Part shown: positions 6,824 through 15,953 of the stretch, piece after piece
Layout: each line of letters begins with the position of its first letter
Position numbering within the stretch: the stretch's first letter is position 1
Virus record (IMG/VR): IMGVR_UViG_3300046499_000314
Coordinates: 1 to 40,892 of that record
Reading direction: 5' to 3' (one strand)
DNA length: 40,892 bases
DNA from: a virus
The notes under the pieces: generated by a model
What the model saw: only the letters and a program-made list of their open reading frames with translations
Database searches by the model: none
Told to the model about the DNA's origin: nothing
Translations under genes and position numbers: made by a program

Positions 6824-8371
6824 TTAGAAGTAGCCGCCGCCGGAGAAGCTGCTGTTCTTGCCGAACAGGTCGAGCAGGCTGCCCATGTTGCTGCCGCTGC
6901 CGCCGCTGCTGCCACCGAACAAGCCACCCAAGAGCTGTCCGCCCATCATCGCACCGCCGAGAATGTTGCCGGCCTTGTTGTTGTACAGCGGCTGGTTGCT
7001 GGTCGTGGTGCTGTTCAGGTTGGCATACGGGCCGATCAGCCCACTGACCTTTCCGGCCCGGTCTACGCCATAGTTCTGGTTGGTGTTCACGTTGTTCGCG
7101 GCCGATCCGAGCAGGCCGGACAGCAAGCCGGAGCCGCCCATGATCGCCGCGTTGTTCTGCGCGTTCGTCTGGAGCTGCGAGTTCATGTTGTCGCGGTTCC
7201 AGTTGGCCACGTTGCCGACGTTCATCAACTCAGCAGCATTGTCCGTGTCGTTGTTCTTGAACGCCGTGGCGTACTGCTGGGCGCCGAGGCCTTGGGTGGC
7301 TGCGAGCTGCCGGTTGCGGTCGGTGTCGTACGCGCCGGCCTGCGCGGCTACTGCGGCATCGGTGTTGTTCTGGCCGAACTGGCTGGTGGCTCGCGCCATC
7401 GCTGTGCCGAAGTCGCCCAGCGCGCGACCCTCTGCCAGACCCTGACGCGAGCCGCCGTACTGGCCCGACAGCACCGCGTTGCTTCGGATGCCCGGCAGCA
7501 CGCCTTCCATCAGGTTCTTGGTCGCGTCCTGCTGCATCCCCTGGAACGCATTCGTGCTCTGGTTGATGCCCTTCTGGATCGCGCCGGTCAGGTAGGGATT
7601 CGCGCCGGGAGCGCCATTAATCAGGCTGTCATAGGAGCTGGTGAGGTTGATGCCGTTCTGTGCCGGAGCCTGCACGTGGTTGCCCTGGGCCCAAGCGAGC
7701 TGTCCGGCGCCGGGCGCCTGATTGCCCTGCATGAGCTTGAGCGCGGCGTTGCGCATGTTGCCCATGTCGGGAGAGGTGAACCAGTCGAGGTAATTGCCGC
7801 TCGTGCTCGCCGTCCGCTGGAGCGAGTCGTTCTGCGGTTGGCCCATAAACGAGGCGAACTGGCCGAGCAGCCCCGGTTGACCATTCGCGCCGTAGACCAT
7901 CGCATCCATGCGCGGATCGAGCTGGTGCTGCACGGTCGTCGTTTGATTGTCCGGCTGCTTGTTCGAATCGACCGCGCCGAGAATCCCGCCGAGCAGGCTG
8001 CCCCAGCCACCCGAGCCGCCAAAGCTGTCAAATAGTCCCATGCCACCACCCCCTGATCCGGCAGCGCCGCCGCCAATGTTGTTAAGCCCCTTCATGCCGT
8101 AGTAGCTGGCAATCTGGTCCGCGATTCCGTGAAACTTGCCGGCCGCCCCGGTGTCGATGCCGTCCGCCGCCGCCTGCTCGTAGTACTGGTCGCCAGGGCT
8201 GCCGTACACGTTCACCAGCGGCTTGTCGTCGCGGCCCAGCGCGGCGTTCCATACCTTTGTCGACGCGGGGTCGATGCCGGTCAGCAGTCGGGTAGGGTTG
8301 TGGAAAATGTCCTTCGTGAAGTTCTTGGAGAAGGAATTTTCGAAGCCCAGCAGGTTTGATAAAAAGCCCAT
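6824..8371 (-). CDS. internal virion / ejection-type protein, Gly/Asn/Gln-rich
   Basis: 515 residues with AAGGA upstream of the ATG. The N-terminus begins GFLSNLLGFENSFSKNF. The centre has many Asn, Gln and Gly, and the C-terminus is very Gly/Ser-rich (LGGLFGGSSGGSGS and following). Residues ~300-420 are helical and Ala/Gln-rich. Low-complexity composition and position between tail and ejection genes suggest a minor virion protein that leaves with the DNA. No specific family is recognised. Confidence 0.5.
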   Translation of the reverse strand: MGFLSNLLGFENSFSKNFTKDIFHNPTRLLTGIDPASTKVWNAALGRDDKPLVNVYGSPGDQYYEQAAADGIDTGAAGKFHGIADQIASYYGMKGLNNIGGGAAGSGGGGMGLFDSFGGSGGWGSLLGGILGAVDSNKQPDNQTTTVQHQLDPRMDAMVYGANGQPGLLGQFASFMGQPQNDSLQRTASTSGNYLDWFTSPDMGNMRNAALKLMQGNQAPGAGQLAWAQGNHVQAPAQNGINLTSSYDSLINGAPGANPYLTGAIQKGINQSTNAFQGMQQDATKNLMEGVLPGIRSNAVLSGQYGGSRQGLAEGRALGDFGTAMARATSQFGQNNTDAAVAAQAGAYDTDRNRQLAATQGLGAQQYATAFKNNDTDNAAELMNVGNVANWNRDNMNSQLQTNAQNNAAIMGGSGLLSGLLGSAANNVNTNQNYGVDRAGKVSGLIGPYANLNSTTTSNQPLYNNKAGNILGGAMMGGQLLGGLFGGSSGGSGSNMGSLLDLFGKNSSFSGGGYF

Positions 8372-8379
8372 AGCAGTCC

Positions 8380-8652
8380 TTATCCGAGAAACTTCCAGGC
8401 AGCCGCGGTGGAGTCGTAGAGGTATGTTCCACGCACGCCGCCCGGCGCAATCGTGCCGTCCAGATAGCGCAAGTCACCGTCGCGCGGCTTCGCGGGCATT
8501 TGGTACGTCCGGTCGAGGCGGCCAGCAGCCAGAGCCGCAACGACGGCGCCGATCTTGGCCTCCATCTCGCGCACGTAGCGGGCCATCTGCGCGGGATCGG
8601 ACGGCGGCTCGCCGGGCTGGTAGGCGATGCTGTTGCTGTTGGTCGGGCGCAT
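8380..8652 (-). CDS. small phage structural protein, unknown function
   Basis: 90 residues. A helical segment (AQMARYVREMEAKIGAVVAALAAG) precedes a C-terminal part that reads like a short beta-rich tail-protein domain (DGDLRYLDGT...GTYLYDSTAAAWKFLG). The start codon overlaps the upstream stop by one base (TGATG), so translation is coupled to the tail protein. Such genes often encode a trimerising tail accessory. Function not established. Confidence 0.55.
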   Translation of the reverse strand: MRPTNSNSIAYQPGEPPSDPAQMARYVREMEAKIGAVVAALAAGRLDRTYQMPAKPRDGDLRYLDGTIAPGGVRGTYLYDSTAAAWKFLG

Positions 8653-10244
8653 CAGAATTCCCCTGCGTCGTTGATGAACGCGTCGAAGCCATCCATGCGC
8701 CACGAATAGGCTTCGTCGGTCTCGAAGCGGAAGTGCAGGTATCGGCCGGTGACGATCGCATCGCATTTCTGCGTCTGGCCAATCGTGTAGGTGGTCGTGA
8801 TCCAGACAGGTTCGTCGTCCGCCTTCTCGGTGGCCGCGACCTTGACCAGCACGGTGCCGCCGGCGTTGCCGGATATGCGCGGTCGCACGCCCATCAGGGT
8901 CTTAAGGCGTTCCGGCGCGTCGAAGTGCACGGCGCGGCGCTCGAGGTAGGCGAACGGCAGTGCACCATCCAACGATGCCGAGGCGTCCAACAAGTACAGC
9001 TTGGCGTCGGCGCTGCCCATCATCACGCGCGCCGCGTCGGGGGTGTAGTCAGGACCGTTCCACGACGAGTTGTCAGTGCTCCACGGGTCGCTGTCCTGAT
9101 TCCAGTTACCGCCCAGGGAGTTGTCCAGCGGGCCGCAGGCGGCGTGCAGGATATCCGGCAGGTCGCGGTAGGTCACCGTCTTGTCGACATAGTTGTAGAC
9201 CAGCGCGCTATCGCAATAGGTCGAACCGATACTCGGGTAGGCGACGTAGATTTCGTTCAGGAAGGGATTCTTGAACACGAACACCTTCTGCTTGTTCTCG
9301 ACGTCGATGTTATGGAAGAAGTGCCGGCGGCCCTTCTTGTCCAGTACCGAACTGGCGGCGTAGCCGTCGTGGATCACGATGTCGATGCCGGTCACCGCGA
9401 AGTGCATTTCAGCGAAACCGGCCACTTCGAAGGAGATGGCGCAATTCATATTGAGCAAGCCGCTCATGCCGGAGACCTTGCGCAGCTTAAGGATGAATGC
9501 CCCGCCGATGTAGTCGATGGCGTAGGTGCCCAACTTCTTGTAGACGATGAACGAATCTTTCAGCCCCAGCCCGTCGACAATCGCATCTTGCCCCTCCGCG
9601 ACATCGAAGCGCCCCGCGTCTTGTGTTGCGTCAGCCTTATCCCAGGTGGTTGGAAGCGCACCCGGGTCTGCGAGGCCGGACCACATGAGCAGTACCGGCT
9701 TATTGACACCGCCCTCGGTGATGTTCAGCGCGATCATGAGGCTCTTGTACTGGCGCAGCACCTTGCACGAGGTATTGGCTGGCCACGCGGGCAGGTCGGC
9801 AAACTTGTGCGCCAAGTTCTGATCCCAGCACATCGGGGGCTTGCCGTCGCCTGCGTTCAGGATTGGCACGCCTCCGAACACAAAGCCCGACCATGCGTTC
9901 TCGGTTCCGCTGCGCGGCGTCGCTGGCGTAATGTCCGTGTGCACCGACGTTCCGGTGACACTCGACACCGCAAACACCTTCGTCGCGGTCGAGTACAGCC
10001 AGTACCCATCCGGCCCGACATTCGCCTGCATCAGGTATTGCGGCGCGGCGCTCGGGCTGTTGAACACTTGGCCGTAGCCAAGCGCCTGCATCGCGGCGCC
10101 GTCGAGGAAGCGGATATTGCTGCCATCGCTCCAGACGGCCGGCACGGCGCCGCCGACCATCGAGGGCTGCGGTAGCTCGCTCGGCTCGATATCCTTGATG
10201 ATCCCGAAGGCACCGGCAGGGGTGAAGGATACTTTGGTGGTCAT
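8652..10244 (-). CDS. tail protein, nozzle / DNA-stabilisation-like
   Basis: 530 residues, nearly all predicted beta strand, with repeated short aromatic/Gly motifs (VWSDGSNIRFLDG, AWSGFVFGGVPILNAGDG, WNQDSDPWSTDNSSWNG). Size, composition and position downstream of the head-tail adaptor fit the beta-propeller type tail proteins of podoviruses (P22 gp10 or T7 nozzle equivalents), which close the portal after packaging. This is by context; no motif proves it. Confidence 0.5.
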   Translation of the reverse strand: MTTKVSFTPAGAFGIIKDIEPSELPQPSMVGGAVPAVWSDGSNIRFLDGAAMQALGYGQVFNSPSAAPQYLMQANVGPDGYWLYSTATKVFAVSSVTGTSVHTDITPATPRSGTENAWSGFVFGGVPILNAGDGKPPMCWDQNLAHKFADLPAWPANTSCKVLRQYKSLMIALNITEGGVNKPVLLMWSGLADPGALPTTWDKADATQDAGRFDVAEGQDAIVDGLGLKDSFIVYKKLGTYAIDYIGGAFILKLRKVSGMSGLLNMNCAISFEVAGFAEMHFAVTGIDIVIHDGYAASSVLDKKGRRHFFHNIDVENKQKVFVFKNPFLNEIYVAYPSIGSTYCDSALVYNYVDKTVTYRDLPDILHAACGPLDNSLGGNWNQDSDPWSTDNSSWNGPDYTPDAARVMMGSADAKLYLLDASASLDGALPFAYLERRAVHFDAPERLKTLMGVRPRISGNAGGTVLVKVAATEKADDEPVWITTTYTIGQTQKCDAIVTGRYLHFRFETDEAYSWRMDGFDAFINDAGEF

Positions 10245-10708
10245 TGCAGCCAGGTGATCGTGATCGAGCCGCCGGGCGGCACGACGATGTTGTAGGGGGC
10301 GCCAGGCGTTACCGGCACGTTGTTAAAAGTCGTGGTTGGCGCTGCGCCACCCGTTCCGCCCTTGAAGGTATTGCCGAACGCGGTCGCCGCTGCGCCAGTC
10401 GTTGCCGAATAACCCTGCGTCGCCGCCTCGAACACGTAGCAGACCATCGTGGACGACACGAACGGGTCGCTAGGCGTGCTCACGGGCGTGTCGCAGTAGT
10501 TGGCCGGAACTGCCCCTGCAAAGAAGCCGTTGAAGACCGGGTTCTGCGTTTGCGAGCCGTCCTTGTAGAACTTGTACGTGATCGTCGTTTTGTTGTAACC
10601 GCTGATCGAACCGGATGGCGAACCGGGCGCGCCGTGGCCGGAGGCGCTGACACTGTTTGTAGTGAGCGGTGCCGTCCACGTACCGTTGGCGGTAAAGGGT
10701 TGCGACAT
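10241..10708 (-). CDS. small Gly/Thr-rich tail protein
   Basis: About 155 residues from ATG 10708 (SQPFTANGTWTAPLTTNSV). In-frame TTG 10753 and ATG 10735 would add 15 and 9 residues; none has a strong ribosome binding site, so the start is open. The pattern FTANGTWTAP followed by glycine- and threonine-rich beta sequence is typical of phage tail-tip or fibre accessory proteins. Its stop overlaps the next start (ATGA). Confidence 0.55.
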   Translation of the reverse strand: MSQPFTANGTWTAPLTTNSVSASGHGAPGSPSGSISGYNKTTITYKFYKDGSQTQNPVFNGFFAGAVPANYCDTPVSTPSDPFVSSTMVCYVFEAATQGYSATTGAAATAFGNTFKGGTGGAAPTTTFNNVPVTPGAPYNIVVPPGGSITITWLQ

Positions 10709-10749
10709 TGGCTGCCGCTTGCGGAACAGCATCGCGAGCAAAGCGGGGC

Positions 10750-11601
10750 TCAACGCGCAGCCCCATAAACAATGCCGTCACCGTACGTGTACAGCGCGAA
10801 GAAACCCTCGCCGTTCACTGGGAACGTAATGCCCGTTTGGGAGAATGTCTGCGTCTTGGCGCCATCGGACTTGATCCACGTGATGCCCGTGGTCGTAAGG
10901 GCAAAAGCGCCCAGGTCCACGCCGCGCACCAGGACCGCGGCGAAACGCCCGACGGGGAAGCCGGTAGCCGACAGCGTGAAGTTGCCCGTTGCGGTCAGTG
11001 TCTGCCCCTCACCATCGGCGTAGTTGATTACCTGCGCCGTGGTGCCGGAGCTACCCTTGTCGATGATCGGTGCGCCGCGCCCATCGAGCGAGACGTACGT
11101 ACCGCCGCCGACAAGCGCCTTGCCGAGGTTGGCGGGGTCGCTGATGCCGGGGATCGTGGCCGAGAATACGAGCTGGTCGATATAGTTCTGCGTCACCGAC
11201 GAGAGCTGAAAGACCGAGCCGATGCGGATCGCCAGATACGGCCGCCCCGCCTGGAGGTCGTTCGCCACCACGTCGCTGCCATCGCGACGCTTGATAGCCG
11301 CAGCGCCCAGCGCCGAGATATTCAGCGTGGCCGCGCCGGTATTCGTCACGGTCGGCACGAACAGCACGATCATGCGGCTGCTGTAGCTCGGCAGCGGCGT
11401 GGCCGGGGTCAGCGTGTAAGCGTTGACCGCGCCGCCGTCAGTACCGGTGACGCACACAGCGCCAAGGAAGCCAGCGAACGCGTTCTTGACCGCCCGCTTG
11501 GTATTGCGGAAGTGGTCGTCGCCCTGGTTCTTGCGCTCCGAGCCGTCCGGTGCGGTCGGGTCCAGATCGGCAATGAAGGTAACGAAAGGTTCGAGTGCCA
11601 T
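10750..11601 (-). CDS. tail fibre / tail appendage protein
   Basis: 283 residues, start preceded by AGGGG. The N-terminus carries a motif common to many tail proteins (QGDDHFRNTKRAVKNAFAGF, residues ~26-45), which probably mediates trimerisation or attachment. The rest is beta-rich with repeated TNTGAATLNIS-like and TGNFTLSATG-like segments and ends in an all-beta domain. Likely a short tail fibre or needle-like component. Confidence 0.6.
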   Translation of the reverse strand: MALEPFVTFIADLDPTAPDGSERKNQGDDHFRNTKRAVKNAFAGFLGAVCVTGTDGGAVNAYTLTPATPLPSYSSRMIVLFVPTVTNTGAATLNISALGAAAIKRRDGSDVVANDLQAGRPYLAIRIGSVFQLSSVTQNYIDQLVFSATIPGISDPANLGKALVGGGTYVSLDGRGAPIIDKGSSGTTAQVINYADGEGQTLTATGNFTLSATGFPVGRFAAVLVRGVDLGAFALTTTGITWIKSDGAKTQTFSQTGITFPVNGEGFFALYTYGDGIVYGAAR

Positions 11602-11604
11602 GGA

Positions 11605-12276
11605 TTAGCCCCTGTTGATGTCGTAGCCGCGAGCGCACAGCACCTGCGGCAGGTCGGTACGCAGCGTCGCGGAGGTTCGCGCGCGAGCGGCGTTGGCGTT
11701 GATTTCCTTGATCGCTGCACTGAACATCTCGCTCCAGAGCGTGACCATGGCGACGTCGCGGATCCACGGCGCGGCGGCGAGCAGGGAGGCGCACAGGTAG
11801 AGGTCGGGGTACTGCATCAGCAGCGCGTTGGTCTGGTTGGCGTCGGACAGCTCGAACTTGCCGCGATAGCGCAGCGTGACCTGATGCGCGGCGTCTGCCG
11901 GACGCTCGAATGCGATATTCGTGCCGTCGATCGCGAAGAACGATGGCGGCCCGGCGTCCGCGGTCACTGCAAGCTGCTCGGGGACAGTCATCGTCAGCGG
12001 CTTACGCGGCTGAACGGTCTCCAGCCATGCGCCCAGCGGCACGCTAAAGTCGGTCGGCAGCGCGATGTAGCGCGAGCCCACCTCAGCCGTCAGCGCGGCC
12101 TCGACCTCCATCTCACGCACCTTGGCGAGCCGGTTCACGCGCTGCTCGCCCAGCATGATGAACGAAGGGATGCGCGCAGCTAGGTCTTCGCGGTGCAGCC
12201 AGCTGGCGATTTCCGACTGCAGCCATGCATAGTTGCGATCCGACGAGGGATCGATGGTTTTGACGACGATGGTCAT
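11605..12276 (-). CDS. head-tail adaptor protein
   Basis: 223 residues. Near the N-terminus a helical segment (YAWLQSEIASWLHREDLAARIPSFIMLGEQRVNR) is followed by VREMEVEAAL and a beta-strand section (RYIALPTDFSVPLGAWL). This arrangement is typical of podovirus adaptor / tail-tubular A-type proteins, which bind below the portal and carry the tail. It has the usual length of about 200 residues. Position between the coat block and tail genes agrees. Confidence 0.6.
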   Translation of the reverse strand: MTIVVKTIDPSSDRNYAWLQSEIASWLHREDLAARIPSFIMLGEQRVNRLAKVREMEVEAALTAEVGSRYIALPTDFSVPLGAWLETVQPRKPLTMTVPEQLAVTADAGPPSFFAIDGTNIAFERPADAAHQVTLRYRGKFELSDANQTNALLMQYPDLYLCASLLAAAPWIRDVAMVTLWSEMFSAAIKEINANAARARTSATLRTDLPQVLCARGYDINRG

Positions 12277-12578
12277 TTGCGCATCTCGGGCGGGCAGTTG
12301 TAGCGCGCCTTTTCCTTGTTGTAGGCGTTCACGCAGTGGTTCGGGCCTTGCCAGAGGCCGAAAACCGCGTCAATAACCTTTTTCCAAAACTTGTACGGGT
12401 AGCGGTGGCCCAGCCTCCCGCAGCGCGAGGACAGGGTTTCGTCGGCCCAGGTCTCGGTGCTCATCGGGTTGACCAGCACGTTGAGCAGCTGGTCGCACGC
12501 GATGAATAGCTGGAATGCCCAGTGCTTCAGGCCTTCCCACGTGAAGAATTGCAGCAGCCAGTTTTTGAAGGTGGTCAT
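12273..12578 (-). CDS. conserved small phage protein, unknown function
   Basis: 101 residues, rich in Trp, Phe and Cys. It starts with a hydrophobic, possibly membrane-associated helix (WLLQFFTWEGLKHWAFQLFIACDQLLNVLVN) and ends with a basic, Cys-containing part (SSRCGRLGHRYPYKFWKKVIDAVFGLWQGPNHC). Similar proteins are found among phage tail genes, but I know no assigned role. Overlaps the adaptor start (ATGA). Confidence 0.55.
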   Translation of the reverse strand: MTTFKNWLLQFFTWEGLKHWAFQLFIACDQLLNVLVNPMSTETWADETLSSRCGRLGHRYPYKFWKKVIDAVFGLWQGPNHCVNAYNKEKARYNCPPEMRK

Positions 12579-12586
12579 GTAGGCTC

Positions 12587-13054
12587 CTACGTGAGCGATT
12601 TGGCTTTGATGAACAGCGCGTCGAGGTCAAGGCCCAGCGCGGGGCCGATCTGCACGACGAGGGGGCGTTGGCGCAGGAATACCTGCGAGGCGCGAAACTC
12701 GACCAAGGCCAGATCGCGCTGTAGCGGGTCAGCGACCATTTCGGTGATCTTCTGCTCGACCATCGCCTCAGTGACGCCCTCAAGTAGCAACGCCTGGATG
12801 CCTTGGCGACGCGTGACTTCCTGCGGGACTCCCGGCTCAGGCGGCGGCATAATCGGCGCAAGCTCTACGCCATCGCGCGCTGCGTTTGCGCGGAATAGCG
12901 TCCAGCTCGGGGACAGGGCTTCGTCCGTGGTGCGGATATAGATCCCTTCATGCGCCGGCGGCGGCTCTTGAAAATAAGAGCCCGTCAGCTCGCCCGTGTT
13001 GGGGTCAAAGGTCACATACCGAAACGGCGACCACGCCGAGGCTTGCGCGCTCAT
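12587..13054 (-). CDS. tail fibre assembly-like protein
   Basis: 155 residues. The N-terminal half is a small Pro/Tyr-rich domain (TFDPNTGELTGSYFQEPPP). The C-terminal half (RRQGIQALLLEGVTEAMVEQKI...PLQRDLALVEFRASQVFLRQ...LDALFIKA) matches a helical region widespread in tail-fibre assembly proteins. It directly follows the fibre gene, where a dedicated chaperone is expected. Confidence 0.55.
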   Translation of the reverse strand: MSAQASAWSPFRYVTFDPNTGELTGSYFQEPPPAHEGIYIRTTDEALSPSWTLFRANAARDGVELAPIMPPPEPGVPQEVTRRQGIQALLLEGVTEAMVEQKITEMVADPLQRDLALVEFRASQVFLRQRPLVVQIGPALGLDLDALFIKAKSLT

Positions 13055-14197
13055 TTAGGCCACCTTCCTGAAACGAATTTCGGCGTAGACCTCGGTGACT
13101 CCAGTAATTCCCGTCGATTTGCCGAACGAGGAATTGTCAACCCCGGCGCTGGACACCGCCCAATGGCGAATGACGATGGCTTTGCTGGCCGCAAGCGTGA
13201 ACTTGCCGCGCAAGATAGAGCGCGACATAACACCGTCGCTGGTAGCTGACATTTCGGAGGTGCCGTAGTCGATGACAGCACTGTCGGTTTGGTTGTAAAG
13301 CTGGGTGATGTGTTGCTGCACCTCATAGGCGGGAGCCGAACCGTCGTACTCGTACGTACCAGCCGGAAGCGTGATCGCATTTGACGCGAGCGATGCGCCC
13401 GAAATATCGTTGTACTTTTGCTGGTTCAGCGAGCGCACTACCCACGATGCCGCTGTCATGGTGGTTGACGTTGACGTACCGCTCGCCCGCTCCTCCCGCA
13501 CGTACATGGTGGGGGTTGCGATGTCCGCAACCATCGCCACCGTCCCGTCCTTGTCAGGGAAGGTGTAGGTGCGCGCCGCCGTGTTCGCGTTGGTCAGGAA
13601 TGAGGTGAACGTGTTGGCCGCGTTCTTGAAATTGATCTTGAAGAGCGTCAGGCCCGCATAGCCGCCAGTCGCGTCCTTTGCGTTAATCCAGTCCGTGATC
13701 TGCTTTTGCAGCTTGCCAAACGCGACCAGGATCGAATCAGCCGTCGTGATCGCCGCATTGGTAGCCGTGGACAGGCCAGCCAGCAGAGTACCGAGGATCG
13801 TGTTGCTGTTCGATGCCGAAATCGAGTCGAAGGCCGAGGACACCGTGAGCAGTGCGCCATCGGACGGGCGCTTGTAGCCGATCATCGTCGCGCCCGAGAA
13901 TGCCGCGAGGTCGGATTTGACCACGTACGGATTGTCAGCCGGGTCTTCGAGGATGATCTCGCGCGTGAAGGTAGCGATCCGCGATCCAGAAAACGTGAGC
14001 AGGTACTTGCCGTCAGCCGCTTTGAAGGCGAAATAGCCGTTTTCGTCGGTCGTCAGCTGGGAAATCGGCGTCGCGCCATCGTCCGAGAACAGCAGGGCGG
14101 GCGCGCCGGTCATGTCGGTAACGGCAACCGACACGTTCTTCAGCGGGCGCGCAACGCCTTGCACAGTCCCGAGCAGGTTCTCTTCGTATTTCTGCAT
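13055..14197 (-). CDS. tail fibre, probable receptor-binding protein
   Basis: 380 residues with GAGG upstream of the ATG. Residues ~1-90 form a small beta-sandwich (NVSVAVTDMTGAPALLFSDDG...), likely the virion attachment domain. The middle is Thr/Ala/Asn-rich shaft sequence ending in an ARTYTFPDKDGTVA motif often seen in fibres. The last ~150 residues (from YVREERASGT) resemble a C1q/TNF-like trimeric head (SWVVRSLNQQKYN...ITLPAGTYEYDGSAPAYEVQQH...YAEIRFRKV). This is the probable host-recognition domain. Confidence 0.65.
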   Translation of the reverse strand: MQKYEENLLGTVQGVARPLKNVSVAVTDMTGAPALLFSDDGATPISQLTTDENGYFAFKAADGKYLLTFSGSRIATFTREIILEDPADNPYVVKSDLAAFSGATMIGYKRPSDGALLTVSSAFDSISASNSNTILGTLLAGLSTATNAAITTADSILVAFGKLQKQITDWINAKDATGGYAGLTLFKINFKNAANTFTSFLTNANTAARTYTFPDKDGTVAMVADIATPTMYVREERASGTSTSTTMTAASWVVRSLNQQKYNDISGASLASNAITLPAGTYEYDGSAPAYEVQQHITQLYNQTDSAVIDYGTSEMSATSDGVMSRSILRGKFTLAASKAIVIRHWAVSSAGVDNSSFGKSTGITGVTEVYAEIRFRKVA

Positions 14198-14209
14198 CGC
14201 GGGGCCTCG

Positions 14210-14662
14210 TCAGCCAGCGGCCGCTACCAGCTCGGCCAGCTTCTCGGTGGTGATGTTGCGCGGGAAGTCGATGCCGAGTTCGGTTGCGCGGGCTTTGAGG
14301 GCGTCGCGGTCGAGTTCGCCGGCGTCGGACGGGGCGAGCGCAGCTTCCCGGGCGGCCAGGTCGGCTTCGCGGGCGTCGAGCTGGGTCTGCATCTCATCCT
14401 GCTCGAGCGCTTGCGCATTCAGGCGTTCAGCCCTGGCATCGAGCTCGGCCTCTTTGGCTTGGAGCTGTTCTGCCCACTTCGTGAGATGGGCCTCGGCAGC
14501 GGCGAGCTTGTCGGCACCTTGCGAGACGCCCTGGGCTGCAGCGCGCGGCGCGTGATCGGCCGGGCTATCGACCCAGCCATCGCCAGCCGCGTCGAGTTCT
14601 TCTTCGCTCTGGAACAGGCGGGCGCCGTGCTCCGGGTGGTACATGTAGACGGGAAATAACAT
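14210..14662 (-). CDS. coiled-coil protein with C-terminal HeH/LEM-like motif
   Basis: 150 residues, GGAGG right before the ATG. The N-terminus (YHPEHGARLFQSEEELDAAGDGWVDSP) is a short module seen on small phage proteins. Residues ~45-115 are a coiled coil rich in Ala, Glu and Gln. The end (LDRDALKARATELGIDFPRNITTEKLAELV) fits a helix-extended-helix/LEM fold. It lies between the coat and fibre genes and may be a minor head or connector component. Function unknown. Confidence 0.6.
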   Translation of the reverse strand: MLFPVYMYHPEHGARLFQSEEELDAAGDGWVDSPADHAPRAAAQGVSQGADKLAAAEAHLTKWAEQLQAKEAELDARAERLNAQALEQDEMQTQLDAREADLAAREAALAPSDAGELDRDALKARATELGIDFPRNITTEKLAELVAAAG

Positions 14663-14671
14663 GCTTCCTCC

Positions 14672-14703
14672 AAAAGAAAACGCCCCACCGAAGCGGGGCG
14701 TTT
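14672..14703 (-). terminator. terminator after the coat gene
   Basis: On the minus strand CGCCCC / GGGGCG form a stem with an eight-base loop, followed by TTTTCTTTT. It is 18 bases beyond the coat stop codon and within the late operon, so coat message can end here unless polymerase is antiterminated. Confidence 0.75.
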
Positions 14704-14721
14704 GGTTCACAGGGCGGCGGG

Positions 14722-15936
14722 TTAGCCGAGCAGGCGGACGGCAAGGCGCGGATCGACTGCCTTGACGCCGTACAGGATGTCGAGGCGGATGATCTCCTCG
14801 TCGGCGTCGATGTCGTAGTCCTTGACCACGCGCACCGACATGCCGTTGTACGACTCGCGGGCCTTGAAGCCAGCCGAATCCGGCAGCTCGAGCGGGCACA
14901 TAACCAGGGCGAACGCGTTCTTGTGGAACGCCAGGTTGGCCGCGTGGTTCGCCACCACCGTGATGGCTGCGTTGTCGGCCGGCGCCGCGGTCACGGTTTG
15001 GAACACGCCCGAGGGGATGATCGGCGGCGACACGGCCAGCGTGGCGTTGCCAGTGCCGTCCGAGTTGACGTCCGAGATCACGGTGAACTGCTGCAGGGCG
15101 CCGGTCGAATCCTTGCTGATCGGGTTCACAGCAAAGACGCCAGCGATGGTGAAGACGTCGCCAGCTTTGAGGATGCCGGTCTGGCCAGCGGTCCAGCCAT
15201 CGGTGATCAGGTTGGACTGCCAGAAGCTGGAACCCGAGGTCAGCGAGGCGTAGGTGACACCCTGCGCACCACCGTTCACCAGAGGCGTGCCGGTCGCGAT
15301 GCCCTTGGTGTGGGCCTTGACGTTCTGGTCGCCCAGGATGTCGAAGTTGGCCATGGTGCCGAGGTAGCCGCGGCCGATGAAGTCTTCGACGCGCTTCTGG
15401 TTCTGGATCCCTTTCAGGCCATCAGCCAGCGACCAGTGGGCGGCGGGGTTCAGCACCAGGCGGCGCTGACCGTCGTCGGGCACGCCGACTTCGTCCATCT
15501 TCTGCGCAGCGGCGGCCAGGGCGGCGAAGGTTGCCGGGGTGGTGCCGGCGGTGCCTGCCGAGTGGTAGACCTTCTTGTACAGCGAGCACAAGTCGGCGTC
15601 CACCTGGTTGCCGAGGCGAATCATGGCCGGCTTGATGTAGCGCTCGCTGTACTCTTCGACCGTCAGCGTGAGGTCTTGGGTCGAGAACTTCCACGACACG
15701 TGCTTGCGCTTGTCGACCACGATGTTGCTGTTCTTCTCGACCACGTCCTGGTTCGAGCGGGTCGCGCCATCGGTCACGGTGAAGTCCACCGGCATGCGCA
15801 CGTTGACCGTGTCGCCCACCTTGACGAACTCCTTCTTGTACTCGCGATGGACGTTGTTGCCCATGACGAGGGTGTTTTCCAGCTGCATCAGCGCCTCTTT
15901 GGCGATGACGGTCGGATTGATGATTGCGTTTGGCAT
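14722..15936 (-). CDS. major capsid (coat) protein, P22 gp5-like
   Basis: 404 residues, AAAGGG seven bases before the start. The N-terminus (IINPTVIAKEALMQLENTLVMGNNVHREYKKEF) and the strands that follow (VKVGDTVNVRMPVDFTVTDGA) match the P22 coat family, HK97 fold; P22 gp5 is 430 residues. Late features include LVMCPLELPDSAGFKARESYNGMSVRVVKDYDIDADEEIIRLDILYGVKAVDPRLAVRL. It follows the scaffold gene, as in P22-like heads, and builds the T=7 shell. Confidence 0.85.
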   Translation of the reverse strand: MPNAIINPTVIAKEALMQLENTLVMGNNVHREYKKEFVKVGDTVNVRMPVDFTVTDGATRSNQDVVEKNSNIVVDKRKHVSWKFSTQDLTLTVEEYSERYIKPAMIRLGNQVDADLCSLYKKVYHSAGTAGTTPATFAALAAAAQKMDEVGVPDDGQRRLVLNPAAHWSLADGLKGIQNQKRVEDFIGRGYLGTMANFDILGDQNVKAHTKGIATGTPLVNGGAQGVTYASLTSGSSFWQSNLITDGWTAGQTGILKAGDVFTIAGVFAVNPISKDSTGALQQFTVISDVNSDGTGNATLAVSPPIIPSGVFQTVTAAPADNAAITVVANHAANLAFHKNAFALVMCPLELPDSAGFKARESYNGMSVRVVKDYDIDADEEIIRLDILYGVKAVDPRLAVRLLG

Positions 15937-15953
15937 TTTGAAGCCCTTTCAGG

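Noticed and set aside
8652-14197. Diversity-generating retroelement acting on the tail genes, as in some betaproteobacterial podoviruses
   Set aside because: No reverse transcriptase gene and no template/variable repeat pair were seen.
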